Assembly: GCF_011617245.1 (NCBI RefSeq)
Contig: NZ_CP050152.1
Location: 1,488,001-1,552,000 of the forward strand
From: Brevibacterium atlanticum
GTDB taxonomy: Bacteria; Actinomycetota; Actinomycetes; Actinomycetales; Brevibacteriaceae
Direction: 5' to 3'
DNA: 64,000 nt
Shown here: in pieces, positions 54,863 through 63,045 of the stretch
Position numbering within the stretch: the stretch's first letter is position 1
Layout: the number at the start of each line of letters is the position of its first letter
Made by a program: the position numbers and the translations under genes
The notes under the pieces: model-generated
Seen by the model: only the letters and a program-made list of their open reading frames with translations
Databases searched by the model: none
What the model was told of the DNA's origin: nothing

Positions 54863-55096
54863 ATGAGCGAGAAGACCTATGCCGACGAAGTCATCGTCCG
54901 CTGCTCAGGCGACGGGTACTACCGGACACGCTGGATCCCTCGGGTGTCGTTCACATCGATCCGTTTCGGTGCCGACCGGTTCCAGAGATGTCCGGTCCAC
55001 GGCCGATGGGAGATGGCGGGAATCGTCGACGACGCGGATCTCACCCCGGAGATCCGCAGCGCAGCCGAGAAATATCCGGCCTCTCGCATCCCCTGA
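54863..55096 (+). CDS. Small conserved hypothetical protein
   Basis: A 77-residue basic, compact protein with C14, C43 and H46 (IVRCSGDGYY and QRCPVHGRW), a pattern that might bind a metal ion. The RFQRCPV segment is familiar from small actinobacterial proteins of unknown function. No signal or membrane segment. TAACCT is placed six bases upstream of the ATG. It is convergent with the acyl-CoA ligase gene 16 bp further on. Confidence 0.65.
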   Translation: MSEKTYADEVIVRCSGDGYYRTRWIPRVSFTSIRFGADRFQRCPVHGRWEMAGIVDDADLTPEIRSAAEKYPASRIP

Positions 55097-55112
55097 CCGA
55101 CGTCGAAACTCG

Positions 55113-56819
55113 TCAGTCGGAGCCCACTGCCCCCTGCGCCGCCTTCCGCGCCGCCTCGGCGGCATCGATGGCATCCTCACGGATGGTCCGGCGCAGGATC
55201 TTCCCCGAGGTCGTCTTCGGCAGCTGATCGAGCACGGTGACGTGATGCGGTGCCTTGAACGCGGCCAAACGCTCACGGCAGTAGGCGATGACCTCCTCCG
55301 GTGCCACCTCGGCGCCGGGCTGCACGGTGACGAACGCAACGACATCCTCGCCGCGGTACTCATCGGGGATGCCGACGACAGCAGCCTCTTCGATGGCAGG
55401 GTGGGTGTACAGAACATCCTCGACCTCACGCGGCCAGACCTTGAAGCCGGAGGCGTTGATCATGTCCTTCATCCGATCGACGATGAACAGCCAGCCGTCT
55501 TCGTCCATGAACCCGACATCGCCGGTGCGGAGTTCTCCGCCGGGGATCTGCGCGGCTGTCGCCTCCGGGTCGTTGAGATAGGCGGGAACGACCGACGGGC
55601 CGGAGACGGCCACCTCGCCGACTTCGCCCGGACCGAGCGAGGCACCGGTTCCGTCGATGATGCGCACCATCGTGTCGACCTGGGGCAGACCGCAGGAGAG
55701 GTTGCCGCTGTTCTCATCCACCGGTGCCCGCATCCCCGCCGGCACCGAGGCGACCTGCGCGCAGGTCTCGGTCAGCCCGTAGCCCTGCTGGAGGTAGATT
55801 CCGGTCTTCTCTTCGAACCGATCGACGAGGCCCTCGGGCAGGGGAGCTCCACCGGACTTGAGGCGTTTGAACGAGGAGAAATGATCCTCGGTGAAATCAG
55901 TGTGGGCGAGCATCGCCGTGTAGACGGTGGCAGGGCCGACCATATACGCCGGACGTTCGCGGCGGCACAGCTCCAACATCGGACCCGGCTGGAAACGGTA
56001 GTTGAGGACGAGCCGCGCACCACCGGCGACGGCAGCCACGAACTGACTGACGAATCCGGTGATGTGGAAGAGCGGAGCGAGCGTCGCATACCCCTCACCA
56101 GGGGTGAAAGACGAGGTGCGCACCGCCTGGCGCGCGTTGTTCGACACATTCGCGTGAGTGGCCATCGCCCCTTTCGACTTCCCCGAGGTGCCCGAGGTGA
56201 ACACGACGAGAGCCGTGTCCTCGGGAGCGGGCCGGTCAGGAGTGAACCCGTTATCGAGGTGCTCCGCGACGACGCTGCGGAAGTCGAAGGCATCGGGGAC
56301 GGGCGGCAGATCCGCGAACGCGGAGAAGATCGAATCCGGTCCCTCGACCTGAAAATCACCATCATTGCTGAGGACGACGAGCGGCAAGGACTCGGCAAAG
56401 GGCTGCACCCGGTCGAGGTAGGCCGCCTTCGAGACGATGATGCCCTTGACCTCGGCGGTGTCGAAGATATGCACGAGTTCGCCGCGATACATCGGATTGA
56501 GCGGCACGACCGCGCCGCCGGCCTTCCAGATCCCGTAGCTCGCGATGACGAACGCCGGAGTGTTCTGGTCATAGATGCCGATGCGATCACCGCGAGTGAC
56601 CCCATTAGCTACGAGAAATGAGGCAAAGGCGTTGCTCCAGCGGTCGAACTCGGTCCACGTGAGCGAGAAACCGTAGTAGCTGATCGCCGTGGCCTCGCCG
56701 TGTGCCCGGACCGTTGCGGCCAGGTCGGCCACGGTCGTCGACGGTTCCAGAACATTCGGCTGCGGAGCCGCATCGCCCCAGGTCGCCATCCACGGTCGTG
56801 ATTCGAACCAGTCACCCAT
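55113..56819 (-). CDS. Acyl-CoA synthetase (AMP-forming), copy 1
   Basis: A 568-residue ANL-superfamily ligase: ATP loop FTSGTSGKSKGA (about 204-215), YGLTET, GELRTGDVGFMDEDG, and the catalytic lysine in KTTSGKILRRTIR near the C-terminus. It activates a carboxylic acid through acyl-AMP to acyl-CoA. ATG 56819 corresponds to the start of the paralogue downstream of ACAD; GTG 56828 is nine bases longer. By eye it is about two-thirds identical to the copy at 57041-58750, from which it is separated by 221 bp, so the pair arose by duplication. Confidence 0.9.
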   Translation of the reverse strand: MGDWFESRPWMATWGDAAPQPNVLEPSTTVADLAATVRAHGEATAISYYGFSLTWTEFDRWSNAFASFLVANGVTRGDRIGIYDQNTPAFVIASYGIWKAGGAVVPLNPMYRGELVHIFDTAEVKGIIVSKAAYLDRVQPFAESLPLVVLSNDGDFQVEGPDSIFSAFADLPPVPDAFDFRSVVAEHLDNGFTPDRPAPEDTALVVFTSGTSGKSKGAMATHANVSNNARQAVRTSSFTPGEGYATLAPLFHITGFVSQFVAAVAGGARLVLNYRFQPGPMLELCRRERPAYMVGPATVYTAMLAHTDFTEDHFSSFKRLKSGGAPLPEGLVDRFEEKTGIYLQQGYGLTETCAQVASVPAGMRAPVDENSGNLSCGLPQVDTMVRIIDGTGASLGPGEVGEVAVSGPSVVPAYLNDPEATAAQIPGGELRTGDVGFMDEDGWLFIVDRMKDMINASGFKVWPREVEDVLYTHPAIEEAAVVGIPDEYRGEDVVAFVTVQPGAEVAPEEVIAYCRERLAAFKAPHHVTVLDQLPKTTSGKILRRTIREDAIDAAEAARKAAQGAVGSD

Positions 56820-57040
56820 GCTCACCACGTGCTTTCTTCGCGCTGTTCACTTCTCAGGGACTCACTCCGTCCCCGCACGGGGACACGCTACTCTTCCACA
56901 CCCCAGACAGCAATCGAACGATCGACCAGCGAGTCTCAGCGGTCCTGCCAGTCGCATCTGCTGATTGACTCGCATGTGGTTTTGGACAGCAAGTTGCGGC
57001 GAGCGGCCCCAGACCGAAGCGACAGCGGTCAGAGCCTCCC
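56820..57040. other. Gap between the two acyl-CoA synthetase genes
   Basis: This 221-bp stretch holds a short hairpin GTCCCC-GCAC-GGGGAC (56869-56884) and no gene or clear promoter that I can identify. Confidence 0.5.
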
Positions 57041-58750
57041 TCAGTGAGACCCAGCGGCTCCCTGTGCTTCCTCGCGTGCCGCCTGCGCTGCCTCGACGGC
57101 GTCAGCACGGATCGTGCGGCGCAGGATCTTGCCCGAACTCGTCTTCGGCAGCTGGTCGATGAACGTCACCTGGTGCGGTGCCTTATAGGAGGCCAGACGC
57201 TCACGGCAGAAGGCGATGATCTCCTCAGGAGTCGCCTCGGCGCCGGGTTGGAGAGTGACGAACGCGGCGACGTCCTCGCCGCGGTAGTCATCGGGAATGC
57301 CGACGACCGCGGCCTCCTGAATCGCCGGATGCGTGTAGAGGACGTCCTCGACCTCGCGCGGCCAGACCTTGAACCCGGAGGCGTTGATCATGTCCTTCTT
57401 GCGATCGACGATGAACAGCCACCCGTCCTCACGCATGAACCCGACGTCCCCGGTGTGCAGTTCGCCATCGGGGATCTGCGCGGCCGTCGCCTCAGGATTG
57501 TTGAGGTAGCTCGAGACCACCTGCGGTCCGGAGATCGCGACCTCACCCACCTCGCCGGGGCCCACGGGCTCACCATCGTCATCGAGGATGCGGATGAGGA
57601 CGTCGGGCTGGGGCAGGCCGCAGGCGAGGTTGCCGCTGTCGGGGTCGACGGGAGCGTTGAACCCGTGCGGCACGGTCGCGACTTGAGCGCACGTCTCGGA
57701 CAGGCCGTATCCCTGACCGACGTAGATGTGCGCGCGTTCCTCGAACTTGTTGACCAGCCCCTCCGGCAGGGGAGCCCCGCCGGACATCATCGACTTGAAC
57801 GAGGAGAACTTCTCCGGGTCGAAGTCCGGATGCGCCATCAGGGCGGTGTAGACCGTGGCGGGTCCGGCCATATAGGCGGGTTTCTCCGCAGCACACAGGG
57901 CGATGAACGAACCGGGTTCGAACCGGTAGTTGAGGATGAGCCTGGCGCCACCGGCGACCGAGGCGAGGAACTGGCAGATGAAGCCGGTGATGTGGAACAG
58001 CGGGGCAAGGGTGAGGTAGCCGTCGCCGGGACCGAGCTCGGGGTTGCGCAGACAGTAGCGCGAATTGCTCGAGATGTTCGCATGCGTCGCCGCCGCACCC
58101 TTCGACCGCCCCGAGGTGCCCGAGGTGTAGGCGATGAGAGCGAGGTCGGACGGTGTGGGGGAGTGAGGTGTGAAGTCGGTGTCGAGATGGTCCTCGACGG
58201 CTGCCTCGAAATCGGGCAGATCAGGGACGTCCGGAAGCTCGGCGAACATCGAGAAGATCGCGTCCGGGCCGTGCTTCTGGAAACTGCGATCGTCGCTGAG
58301 GACGACGAGCGGCAGACCGCTGGCATAGTCCTTGACCCGATCGAGATACGCAGCCTTCGACACGATGAGTCCGCTGATCTCCGAGTCCGCGAAGATGTGC
58401 TCGAGTTCGCCGCGATACATCGGATTGAGCGGCACTACCGCTCCGCCGGCCTTCCAGATGGCATAGGTCGCAATGACGAAGGCCGGGGTGTTCTGGTCAT
58501 AGATGCCTACGCGAGCCCCGGGCGCGATTCCGCGGGTGGAGAGGAACGCCGCGAACGCCGTCGTCCGCCGATCGAATTCGGCCCAGGTCAGCCGGAACCC
58601 GTAGTAGCTGAAGGCCTCTTCGTCACCGCAGGCAGCGACGGTCGCGGCAAGATCGTCCAGCGGCGTCGAGTCGGGCAGGACATAGGGCTCCTGGGCGAGA
58701 TCGCCCAGCGTCGTGATCCAGGGACGAGTGTCATACCAGCTGTTCGTCAT
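57041..58750 (-). CDS. Acyl-CoA synthetase (AMP-forming), copy 2
   Basis: A 569-residue paralogue of the preceding gene: YTSGTSGRSKGAAATH, YGLSETCAQ, GELHTGDVGFMREDG and KTSSGKILRRTIR. ATG 58750 follows AAAGGA. It lies downstream of the ACAD10/11-type gene on the same strand after a 91-bp gap that contains a 12-bp stem hairpin. Close match in N-terminal (WYDTRPWITTLGDLAQEPYVL) and C-terminal ends with copy 1. Substrates may be short or medium (hydroxy) acids given the neighbours, which is inference. Confidence 0.9.
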   Translation of the reverse strand: MTNSWYDTRPWITTLGDLAQEPYVLPDSTPLDDLAATVAACGDEEAFSYYGFRLTWAEFDRRTTAFAAFLSTRGIAPGARVGIYDQNTPAFVIATYAIWKAGGAVVPLNPMYRGELEHIFADSEISGLIVSKAAYLDRVKDYASGLPLVVLSDDRSFQKHGPDAIFSMFAELPDVPDLPDFEAAVEDHLDTDFTPHSPTPSDLALIAYTSGTSGRSKGAAATHANISSNSRYCLRNPELGPGDGYLTLAPLFHITGFICQFLASVAGGARLILNYRFEPGSFIALCAAEKPAYMAGPATVYTALMAHPDFDPEKFSSFKSMMSGGAPLPEGLVNKFEERAHIYVGQGYGLSETCAQVATVPHGFNAPVDPDSGNLACGLPQPDVLIRILDDDGEPVGPGEVGEVAISGPQVVSSYLNNPEATAAQIPDGELHTGDVGFMREDGWLFIVDRKKDMINASGFKVWPREVEDVLYTHPAIQEAAVVGIPDDYRGEDVAAFVTLQPGAEATPEEIIAFCRERLASYKAPHQVTFIDQLPKTSSGKILRRTIRADAVEAAQAAREEAQGAAGSH

Positions 58751-58773
58751 CGAACATCCTTTCAGATCAGTTC

Positions 58774-58805
58774 CCGGCCGAGACCTCTGAGACGGTCTCG
58801 GCCGG
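58774..58805 (-). terminator. Hairpin between ACAD and acyl-CoA synthetase copy 2
   Basis: Twelve-base perfect stem CCGGCCGAGACC/GGTCTCGGCCGG (58774-58785, 58794-58805) with an eight-base loop. It could end or attenuate the upstream operon transcript, or protect it. Confidence 0.6.
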
Positions 58806-58841
58806 ATGGGTGCCGAGTCCCCGCGGGACACGGCTGAGGGC

Positions 58842-60047
58842 TCAGCCTCGGTGCTTCTTGATCTCGTTGCGGGCGATGGAGCGTTTGTGCACCTCATCGG
58901 GTCCGTCAGCCAGCCGCAGGGTGCGCATATGCGCCCAGAGCCGGGCCAACGGGAAGTCGTCGGTGACTCCGCCGCCGCCGTGGACCTGAATCGCCCGATC
59001 GATGACCTTGAGCGCCATCGACGGGGCGACGACCTTGATCTCGGCGATCTCGTTCTTCGCGACCTTGTTGCCGTACTTGTCCATCATGTCCGCGGCATGC
59101 AGGGTGAGCAGGCGGGCCTGGTCGATCTCGATCCGGGATTCGGCGATCCAGTCCTGGATGTTCGACCGATTCGAGAGCTTCTCACCGAAGGTCACGCGCG
59201 ACTCGGCGCGCTTGACCATGAGCTCGAGCGCCCGTTCGGCGGCTCCGATGGCGCGCATGCAGTGGTGGATGCGGCCGGGTCCCAGCCGGGCCTGGCTGAT
59301 CGCGAAGCCTTCGCCTTCGCCCTTGAGGATGTCCTTGAACGGGACGAGCACGTTCTCGAAGACGATTTCGGCGTGTCCTTCCCGGTCGGCGTAGCCGAAG
59401 ACGGGAAGGTTGCGGACCACGGTGAGACCGGGGGCGTCGATGGGGACGACGAGCATCGACTGCTGCCGGTGCACCTCGGCGGTGGGATCGGTCTTGCCCA
59501 TGACGATGAGCACGCGGCAGTTCGGGTGCATGCCGTTCGAGGCGAACCATTTGCGGCCGTTGAGCAGGAATCCCTCGTCGGTGCGTTCCATGCGCATCTC
59601 GACGTTCGTGGCGTCGGAGCTGGCCACGGCCGGTTCGGTCATGGCGAAGGCCGAGGCCATCGTGCCTTCGAGCAGCGGGCGGAGGTACGTCTCCTTGTGC
59701 TCATCGGTGCCGAAGAGCGTGAAGACCTCCATATTGCCCGTGTCCGGGGCGTTGCAGTTGATCGCCTCGGGGGCGATCTCGATGCTGCGCCCGGTGATCT
59801 CGGCCAGCGGCGCATATTCGAGGTTCGTCAGGCCCGGTCCCCAGTCGGGATGCGGGTGGAAGAGGTTCCACAGGCCCCGCTTCTTCGCCTCGGCCTTGAG
59901 ATCTTCGAGGATCTGCGGTTGGGTGTGCGGGCTCGCCGCCGCGGCCATCTGGTCGTGGTAGACGGATTCTGCCGGATAGACGAACTCGTCCATGAAGGCA
60001 GTCAGCCGCTCCTGGTATTCGCGTCCGCGTTCGGTGGTCTCCAACAC
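58842..60047 (-). CDS. Acyl-CoA dehydrogenase of the ACAD10/ACAD11 type
   Basis: A 401-residue flavoprotein. Sequence segments match human ACAD11: NCNAPDTGNMEV, FAMTEPAVASSDATNVE, WFASNGMHPNCRV, GPGRIHHCMRAIG and KVVAPSMALKVIDRAIQVHGGGGVTDDFPLARLW. ACAD10/11 and LvaC take 4-phosphorylated acyl-CoAs and move the hydroxyl group from C4 to C3. GTG 60047 is the start, nine bases after the SDR stop. The APH-type kinase that makes such a phospho-intermediate is encoded two genes upstream. Confidence 0.92.
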   Translation of the reverse strand: MLETTERGREYQERLTAFMDEFVYPAESVYHDQMAAAASPHTQPQILEDLKAEAKKRGLWNLFHPHPDWGPGLTNLEYAPLAEITGRSIEIAPEAINCNAPDTGNMEVFTLFGTDEHKETYLRPLLEGTMASAFAMTEPAVASSDATNVEMRMERTDEGFLLNGRKWFASNGMHPNCRVLIVMGKTDPTAEVHRQQSMLVVPIDAPGLTVVRNLPVFGYADREGHAEIVFENVLVPFKDILKGEGEGFAISQARLGPGRIHHCMRAIGAAERALELMVKRAESRVTFGEKLSNRSNIQDWIAESRIEIDQARLLTLHAADMMDKYGNKVAKNEIAEIKVVAPSMALKVIDRAIQVHGGGGVTDDFPLARLWAHMRTLRLADGPDEVHKRSIARNEIKKHRG

Positions 60048-60056
60048 GTTGACTCC

Positions 60057-60854
60057 TCAACTCTCGTTCAATCGGGACTGATAGCGGGACATTCCCCGCA
60101 GCCAGCGCTCGTAGTCGCTGCCTTTCATGCGGTACATCTCGAGCACCTCGGGGTGGGGAAGGATGAGGAACTCGTCCCGCTCGACGGCGTCGAGGACGAT
60201 GACGGCGACCTGTTCGGGTTCGAGAACGGTCCCGGCCTCGGTGACCGCCCGCTGTGCGGCACCGCCTTCGTCTCCGGCGGAATCGAGCAGTGCGGTGTTG
60301 ACCCCCATCGGGCAGATCACCGAGGCGCGGATCCCGTCGCCCCGATACGTCATGGCCAGCCATTCGGCGAAGCCGACCGAGGCGTGCTTGGTCACCGAGT
60401 AGGCTGCCGACCCGATCTGCGTGAGCAGGCCCGCCGCCGAGGCGGTGGCGACGAAATGCCCGGAACCGGCCTCCTGCCAGCGGGGGACGAGTACCTGGGC
60501 TGCGCGGATGTGGGCGCGCATGTTGACGTCGATGATCGGATCCCAGTCCGCATCGGAGTCCCCGAGCATGGCCGGACCGATGATGCCGGCGTTGGCGAAG
60601 TAGAGATCGACCCCGCCGAGGCGGTCGTCGGCCAACGCGATGAGTTCGCCGATGCCGTCGACCGTGGAGACGTCACCGACCCATGCGTGGGCGCGATCGC
60701 CGAGGTGGGAGGCGGTGTCGGTGACGGCCGGATCGAGGTCGGCGAGGACGACGGAGGCGCCGCGGCCGAGCAGCTCGGCGGCCAGGGCCGCCCCGATTCC
60801 GCCGGCGGCGCCCGTGACGATGGCTCGTGCGCCGTCGAAGCGTGGTGTGCTCAT
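60057..60854 (-). CDS. Short-chain dehydrogenase/reductase
   Basis: A 265-residue SDR: cofactor loop TGAAGGIG, YFANAGI, catalytic Tyr/Lys in AAYSVTKHASVGFAEW, and ICPMGVNTALL. The aspartates after strand 2 (VVLADLD) favour NAD(H). It overlaps the kinase gene stop by four bases. In the lva pathway the SDR (LvaD) oxidises the 3-hydroxyacyl product; by analogy this one may do the same. Confidence 0.92.
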   Translation of the reverse strand: MSTPRFDGARAIVTGAAGGIGAALAAELLGRGASVVLADLDPAVTDTASHLGDRAHAWVGDVSTVDGIGELIALADDRLGGVDLYFANAGIIGPAMLGDSDADWDPIIDVNMRAHIRAAQVLVPRWQEAGSGHFVATASAAGLLTQIGSAAYSVTKHASVGFAEWLAMTYRGDGIRASVICPMGVNTALLDSAGDEGGAAQRAVTEAGTVLEPEQVAVIVLDAVERDEFLILPHPEVLEMYRMKGSDYERWLRGMSRYQSRLNES

Positions 60855-61873
60855 GATCTCTCCAGCAGAGTCAGGGCCTGACCGGCGAGGTCTTCCACGC
60901 CCTCGCCGGCGACCTCCGGGTCGAGGTCGAGATCGCCCATCTGGCCGGTCTTCAGCCGGGTATAGACGCCTTCGCGGATGCAGGCGAGCTTCCACATCGC
61001 GAACGCCGAGTAGTAGCCGACGTCGTGGACTTCGTGTCCGCTGACCTTCTGGTAGCGGTCGATGAGCGCCTCGGTGTCGGGGAAGCCGTCCGCCGGTGTC
61101 GGCACCCAGATGCTCGTGTACTCCTCGGGCACTGTGAGCATCGCGATGAAGTAGCCGAGGTCGGTGAGCGCCTCGCCGACGGCGGTGAGTTCCCAGTCGA
61201 CGACGGCATTGAGCCCGCCTCTGGGCGCGAAGATCATGTTGTTCGGTTTGAAGTCGCCATGTGCGAGTCCGATGGGACTGCCCGCCGGGTCGGGCATCGA
61301 CTCCAGGAGCACGTCGTGGACCTCGTGGATCATCGGTGTCTCACGCGTGGAGATCTGTTCGACCTGGCCGAGCCAGCGTCGCAGCTGCCGTTCGATGAGT
61401 CCGCCCGGCCTGCGCAGATCGCCGAGGCCGACCGCGTCGATGTCGACTGCGTGGATGGCTGCGAGGGCATCGATCATGCCGAAGGCGCAGTCGGCCTTCG
61501 ACTCATCGGGGATCGACGCCCAGTCCGACGGAGTGTTGATCGCGAAGCCGGGGCAGTGGTCCATGAACACGAAGGGCACATCGAGGACCTCGGGGTCGTC
61601 GACGATGTCGAGGACCGTCGGCACGGGCACGGCACTGTCGGTGAGCGCAGCCATGATCCTGCCCTCACGGGCGACGTTGTGGGCGCTGCCACCCTCATGT
61701 CCCAGCGGTGGGCGGCGCAGCACCCAGCGTGGTCGGCCGTCGACGGTGATCGTGAAGGTGAGATTCGACCGGCCGATCGACATGACCTCGACGTCGAAGT
61801 CGCTCACCCCGAATCGCTGTGAGATCCATCGCCCGATGGATGCGGTGTCGAAACCTGCCGGTGGATGTGTCAA
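60851..61873 (-). CDS. APH-fold kinase (LvaA/ACAD10-11 kinase-like phosphotransferase)
   Basis: A 340-residue aminoglycoside-phosphotransferase-fold protein with the kinase loop HGDFKPNN (H205, D207) and metal motif VDWE (D226), GRSNLTF and RRPPLG near the N-terminus as in the APH domain of ACAD10/11. It is expected to phosphorylate the 4-hydroxyl of a hydroxyacyl-CoA. The start is TTG 61873 with GGGAGG ahead and no better candidate. First gene of the operon behind a strong promoter and a TGAAC-N4-GTTCA repeat. Confidence 0.9.
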   Translation of the reverse strand: MTHPPAGFDTASIGRWISQRFGVSDFDVEVMSIGRSNLTFTITVDGRPRWVLRRPPLGHEGGSAHNVAREGRIMAALTDSAVPVPTVLDIVDDPEVLDVPFVFMDHCPGFAINTPSDWASIPDESKADCAFGMIDALAAIHAVDIDAVGLGDLRRPGGLIERQLRRWLGQVEQISTRETPMIHEVHDVLLESMPDPAGSPIGLAHGDFKPNNMIFAPRGGLNAVVDWELTAVGEALTDLGYFIAMLTVPEEYTSIWVPTPADGFPDTEALIDRYQKVSGHEVHDVGYYSAFAMWKLACIREGVYTRLKTGQMGDLDLDPEVAGEGVEDLAGQALTLLERS

Positions 61874-61889
61874 CGGTGACCCTCCCGAG

Positions 61890-61903
61890 TGAACAATCGT
61901 TCA
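61890..61903. promoter_or_regulatory. Inverted repeat TGAACAATCGTTCA downstream of the kinase promoter
   Basis: Arms TGAAC and GTTCA with four bases between. On the minus strand it follows the -10 by about ten bases, where a repressor would block transcription. TetR-type regulators of fatty acid genes bind sites of this size. Confidence 0.55.
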
Positions 61904-61912
61904 GTTTCGTTT

Positions 61913-61941
61913 ACAGTATTCAACCAAGGCGTGTGAGTCAA
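61913..61941 (-). promoter_or_regulatory. Promoter of the kinase-SDR-ACAD operon
   Basis: On the minus strand TTGACT (61941-61936), 17-base spacer, TACTGT (61918-61913): a near-ideal spacing about 40 bases before the TTG start. Confidence 0.7.
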
Positions 61942-61949
61942 GCCGAAGA

Positions 61950-61965
61950 AGTGACCGCGGTCACT
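61950..61965. promoter_or_regulatory. 16-bp perfect palindrome AGTGACCGCGGTCACT
   Basis: It lies in the divergent region, upstream of both the kinase operon and the quinone-oxidoreductase-like gene, and differs from the TGAAC repeat, so a second regulator may act here. A 7-bp hairpin GCGTCTG-AGGA-CAGACGC follows at 62010-62027 in the leader of the plus-strand gene. Confidence 0.5.
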
Positions 61966-62072
61966 GCCGGAATGTGATACGTCTGGACAGGCCGCGCCGA
62001 CGCGCGGAAGCGTCTGAGGACAGACGCATGAGTGCGGCCGAGAAGAACAGAACACAGCGAAGTGAGGACCCG

Positions 62073-63044
62073 ATGAAAGCTGTTCATGTCACCGCCCTGA
62101 CCGGCCCCGATGATGTCGAGATCGCCGAGGTGGACCGACCCGTACCGGGGGAGGGGCAGGTCCTCATCGAGGTCGCCTACGCCGGTGTGACCTTCCCCGA
62201 GCTGCTGCAGACCCGCGGGCTGTATCAGACGAAGCACGAACTGCCCTTCGTCCTCGGTTCGGAGGCGTCCGGCATCGTCGTCGAGGCGGGCCCGGGCTCG
62301 CGTTTCGCCGTCGGTGACCGCGTGGCTGCGATCACCGGGGTGGGCACCTTCGCCGAGTGCCTCGTCGCCGACGAGACGCAGGTGATGCCGCTGCCCGACG
62401 AAGTGAGCCTCGCCTCCGGAGCGGGTATGCCGATGAACGTGCTCACCGCCGACTTCGCGCTGCGGCTGCGGGCGAACGCCCAGCCGGGGCAGAGCCTGCT
62501 CGTCCACGGTGCCGCCGGCGGTCTCGGTTCGGCCAGCGTGCAGCTCGGTGCGGCGATGGGCCTGACCGTCATCGCGGTCGTGTCCACCGAGGCTAAGGCC
62601 GAGGTCGTCCGCGAGCTCGGAGCCCGACACGTCGTCTTCGCCGAAGGGTTCAAGGACGCGGTCAAGGAGATCCTGCCCGGCGGTGTGGACTATGTCTTCG
62701 ACCCTGTCGGCGGTGACCGCTTCACCGACTCCACACGTGTGCTCGCTCCCTTCGGTCGGCTTCTCGTCCTCGGCTTCACCGCGGGCGAGATCCCCTCGAT
62801 TCGCGTCAATCGCCTGCTGCTGAAGAACATCTCCGTCGACGGTGTCGCGTGGGGCGCTGCCACTCACGGCGACCCGAACTTCATTGCCCGGCAGTGGGCG
62901 GCTGTGCGCGAACATGTGGCTGCCGGCCGACTCGATCCGCGCATCCATGCGACCTACCCGCTGGCGAAGGCCGCTGCGGCGATCAAGGAACTCGACGAGC
63001 GCACCGTCATGGGCAAGGTGCTCCTCGAGGTCGCCGGCGAGTGA
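62073..63044 (+). CDS. Quinone oxidoreductase-like MDR protein (NADPH-dependent)
   Basis: A 323-residue medium-chain dehydrogenase without catalytic zinc: it opens MKAVHVTALTGPDDVEIAEVDRP, has VLGSEASGIVVEAGPG, no zinc-cysteine cluster, and the cofactor loop VHGAAGGLGSASVQLGAAMG (about 147-166). Members reduce quinones or enoyl/crotonyl thioesters. ATG 62073 follows AGTGAGGA. It is divergent from the kinase operon and convergent with the ACAD gene that follows, one base apart. Confidence 0.9.
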   Translation: MKAVHVTALTGPDDVEIAEVDRPVPGEGQVLIEVAYAGVTFPELLQTRGLYQTKHELPFVLGSEASGIVVEAGPGSRFAVGDRVAAITGVGTFAECLVADETQVMPLPDEVSLASGAGMPMNVLTADFALRLRANAQPGQSLLVHGAAGGLGSASVQLGAAMGLTVIAVVSTEAKAEVVRELGARHVVFAEGFKDAVKEILPGGVDYVFDPVGGDRFTDSTRVLAPFGRLLVLGFTAGEIPSIRVNRLLLKNISVDGVAWGAATHGDPNFIARQWAAVREHVAAGRLDPRIHATYPLAKAAAAIKELDERTVMGKVLLEVAGE

Positions 63045-63045
63045 G

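Noticed and set aside
61874-61930. Possible short gene between the kinase and MDR genes
   Set aside because: The stretch is filled by promoter elements and palindromes and has no frame with a ribosome binding site.
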